A stretch of 64,000 nt of DNA from Theocolax elegans (lineage: Eukaryota > Arthropoda > Insecta > Hymenoptera > Cerocephalidae). Position numbers and translations under genes: made by a program. Where the stretch lies: the NCBI GenBank assembly GCA_026168455.1, contig JANSJX010000008.1, positions 310,001 through 374,000 on the forward strand, in the 5' to 3' direction. Shown here piece after piece: positions 60,703 through 64,000 of the stretch (the first letter of the stretch is position 1; every line of letters starts with the position of its first letter). Below the pieces are notes generated by a model. It was given only the letters and a program-made list of their open reading frames with translations, was not told the DNA's origin and did not search any database.

Positions 60703-63436
60703 CCCAGGCATCACTCTCTACCCTCTCCTTGCGAATTACGACTGTACTCAGTGCTCTCGAACACTTTCTAATTATACAACAACGAGGATATATACACGCA
60801 CATTTCACCTTCGCGATTGCATTATATTCTAACCGATAAATAAATCGTACCTTCGTTAATAACAGAAATAATTGTTGTTGATAGGTAATGTGTACGCGTT
60901 GTGACGGAAATTTGTTAAAGTCGAACGGGACATTATATATATATATATGTATATGTGGATCCATCGAGATCCCAATCGCTAATTGCTATATTTGCACTTT
61001 CGAAGGAAATTACTGTCCTTAATTAGGGTAGAGCGAGTAAGGTTTGTGCCTAGGATAACACAGAGAGGTACATACGTACGTACTAGGATCTCGAGTGTGC
61101 AAGCCCATGTACCGACAACACCTGGTAAACAACGCGAGTCGAGGGACCGTGCATTGTGCGTTACGTCCCCGCTACAGAATTATACAGTTAATAAGATTTT
61201 ATTCCAGTTTCCGATCTTCCCGCAAACTTCCAACCTACATACATATATACATACACAATTGTTCTCGTTTTACGTTTACTTAGGTTAACACGAGTTACAA
61301 CCGCACTGCTCCCTCGCTCCACCAACGACTAATATTTACTAATTTACATATACGCAATGTACGCGCGTATAATTTTCTCATTCGTTACCTACATCTATAC
61401 GATATATACCTATACTTTTCAAATTTCCGATAAAATTTTTAATACATACGAAATATTCGTATAATTCGTATAGCTCGAACGCGCGTGTGTAGAGAGAGAG
61501 ATTCGTGTATATGCGCGTCAGTGATTAGGGTACGCGTTTCGTCAGGCTAGAACATTTTCAAAAAATTTTGTGCTAAAACACGATTTTTATTTATATGATT
61601 ATACTAATTAAGCGATAGATATAGGATGTACGAGAGAATAATAGTTTCGTGATCGTTTCGGCGAGTAAAGGAAAGAAAAGATTATTCACATTTAGATCAA
61701 GTTTTTTTTTTCTGGGAAGAGCGATAAAAAGAATTTTTAATTATATCTCTCGATATAACTTGGGGCGAGCGCATAGTTGCTTTTGTAAAAGCACCGGCTC
61801 GATTGTAGGAGAAGTGATGAATCGCACTTTCGGGGTTCGGACGTAATCAACGATTTGTAGAAAACTCATTGGTACATGGGACGGTTGATCAGTTAACTCG
61901 AGACTCGGGAGGAAGGAAAAAGTTTGCGCGCCAAGGATGAAGGGTAAAAAATGATTTAAAAGCCGCGGAAAAGTTTGGAAGAACCACCCAAGAAAGAGAG
62001 CGAGAGAGGGAGAGAGAAGAGTGCGGGGAAAGAAAAAGGGCGTGCAAGGAAAGGCATTAAGGTGGCTAAGTGAGTCGCCGTAGCGCGAGACGCGAAAGCG
62101 GAAGGCATTAAAGGAGCTGCCACTTAATTTCGTCTTCTCTCCCACGAGAAGCGAGAAGAGAACGCCATCACCGCCTCCGTTGTCGACAGAATAGGTGTCG
62201 ATCGATTCTCCAAATGGAAATTCTAGAGTCGGAAGTCGTCGACCCAGGCGCCGGCGCCTCTCCTCCTCCTCCTCCCCCGTCCTTCCATCCAAGAAAGAAA
62301 ATAAAGTTCGATCTCGCGAGATGCAAACTCGATTTGTTCTTTCCGTCGCCGCGGAACCCGGGGAAATCGCCGAGAGGCTCGAAAAAGGGAACATTTTTAC
62401 CGGGGAGCCCGAACTCTATTGAATAAGGCCAGTCAAAGGAAAAGGTCATATCCTCCTACCAAGTTTTAAAGTGCTCACCGTACACTTCTATTTCCCGATA
62501 GTTAACAATACGTCGTCGCGTCTATACTTCTCTCTCAATATTTATATTTTTTCGAAAGTACATTCACTTTAAACAAAAGACAAAAAAAAACATGAATACT
62601 TTTCTTTATCGAAATACGGTTACGCGCGATCGTCCTATCCGGGAGTACGGTATCCGTGTACGTGTATTTTACTTCGAAATTTTTATCATTCAAATATGTT
62701 TAATCTCAAAGTAAAGAGAACGAAAAAAAGAGGGAAGGGCAAGATTTGCGTTACCGAATTCCAGTAGCGTTTTCAATTTTGTTGAAGCTACGCCGAGCTT
62801 CGACTATTTTAATTCGTTCACGGTATATAAATACGGGAAAGAAAAGTTGAAACGAACGGAATGCAGGGATACCCTATACCTTTGACAAAGATTCCTACGA
62901 GCTTTACATAAAATGTCTCGAGTGATCCAATATCAATTTCTTTCCTCTGCAGCGTATTTTCTTTTCACGTAGATTATATAACTTGTGTCGGTTACGACAA
63001 AACTGACGTTTTAATTATCGAACGGGAACGATCGAGTCAAATGTAACAATAATAACTTAGTAATCAGAAATAGAAGGCATTTAGGTCGGTAAATACATTT
63101 AAGATATCGAGGAATCTATATATATATCTATATATACATACCTATATATACTTCAATAATTCTTTACCTTCGTCGCGCACGACTACCGTAAACGACAGTA
63201 ATCAAATCCCAGTGTGCATTCGCGTCGGTTAATTTTAGATTCTTCGATTATCGTGTATTCTCGCCGATGTGACCCACCAACGATGGAATGGAATTTAGCC
63301 GACCTGGGACCATGGGAGCCTAATAGAAAAAAAACCGGAACGCAGAGAAAAAAAAGGTGTAGAAAAATACCAACGGAATGAACGAACGAAATCGTATAAT
63401 CGAAACGAAAGAACAAGATATTCGAAATCTATTGTA

Positions 63437-63565
63437 CGCGCAGAGATATTTCGTATTAAGAATTACGAAATCTTTTGTTAAACTTGAAATTGTTTCTAGT
63501 GAAGAAATCACAAATTGATAAACCGAGGAAAATAACTATGGTTGTTTAAAATTTATCAAAAATTA
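63437..63565 (+). mobile_element. Partial MITE related to 28261-28515
   Basis: TA is followed by CGCGCAGAGATATTTCGTAT, then AATTACGAAATCTTTTG, TCTAGTGAAGAAATCACAAA and TTGATAAACCGAGGAAAATA, matching the left half of 28261-28515 in order. The right half and right terminus are not seen. Confidence 0.6.
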
Positions 63566-64000
63566 ATAATCAATTATTTTGTCAACTGCTATAAGTGTCA
63601 GTTACATTTCCAATTATTTCGGTGTTACAGTCAAAATTAACCACTTATTTCCAAATTTATAAAAAAAAATTCAACAACTAAAATATTACTAAAAAATGAA
63701 CAAAAATATTAACAATTATAGACACACGTAGATTAACATGACTGTCCTGAAAAAAATCTACTAATTAATCAGTATAAATTATGAAATGAAGAATTACCTC
63801 CTTGATAAATCTGCATTATGTAAAGCCGCACCACTTGAATTATCATCCCCAAAATTACCCACACCACTAAAATGCACACTAAAAATTTTTAATTTCGACT
63901 GTAAGACCGAAATAATTGGAATTACAACGATAATTTACACAGGTAATAAAATAAATATCACAAGAATTGTACTAAAATTTTGATTTATTTATTCTACATA
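63566..64000. other. No feature recognised
   Basis: AT-rich DNA up to the window edge. No gene, repeat boundary or RNA is seen. Confidence 0.45.

Larger units (their letters stand above)
58441..63436. other. Non-coding stretch
   Basis: Apart from the repeats listed separately, no gene is recognised. The longest open frame (61741-62394, minus, 217 codons) includes Glu/Arg runs from simple sequence and shows no family signature. CpG-richer blocks lie at 60480-60740 and 61840-62440. Confidence 0.45.

Noticed and set aside
61741..62394. 217-codon minus-strand open frame, among the longest in the window
   Set aside because: Low-complexity Glu/Arg and Phe/Leu-rich stretches, no family signature, competing open frames in the same DNA, no transcript evidence.

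Overview
The window looks like animal, most likely insect, nuclear DNA, and a hymenopteran such as an ant is my best guess. It is AT-rich but keeps many CpG dinucleotides, is full of (CT)n, (AT)n and (GT)n microsatellites, and carries many short non-autonomous DNA transposons. I see no bacterial-style gene packing, operon, rRNA or CRISPR. I found no protein-coding gene I can defend. The open frames are mostly products of microsatellites (Ser-Leu, Arg-Glu or Ile-Tyr runs) or of inverted-repeat arms read on both strands. The stretch is probably intergenic, or the inside of a very long intron. The organism call is an inference from composition and style only.

Layout. 1-0.9 kb holds a two-monomer dispersed repeat and a foldback element. 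0.9-11.1 kb is single-copy-like non-coding DNA with microsatellites. 11.1-17.1 kb is a cluster of inverted-repeat elements: a 1.0 kb palindrome (11159-12153), a MITE with a tRNA-like Pol III module (12387-13068), a small MITE (13464-13700), a 1.07 kb Tc1/mariner-type palindrome (14584-15657) and another MITE (16791-17057). 17.1-27 kb has two more copies of the dispersed repeat and a small nested palindrome. 27-36.9 kb has several MITEs between microsatellites. 39-41.5 kb has two further inverted-repeat elements and one arm of a dispersed pair. 43.8-44.5 kb is the second Pol III-bearing MITE. 46.9-49.1 kb is the most striking object: a 1655 bp palindrome with 744 bp arms, nested in an older repeat, each arm carrying an exon-like module. 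49-64 kb is mostly plain DNA with a relic of the first palindrome family and three more MITEs.

Main point. At least ten elements share a terminal motif close to CACGGAGAAAAAT, usually flanked by TA, but have different interiors. Several of them also share a subterminal block (TGACAAAT, a short gap, AAAATTACTAT) in mirrored positions. This suggests one transposase mobilising a radiated set of MITEs. The three large palindromes would form long RNA hairpins if transcribed and could be sources of small RNA; that is inference.
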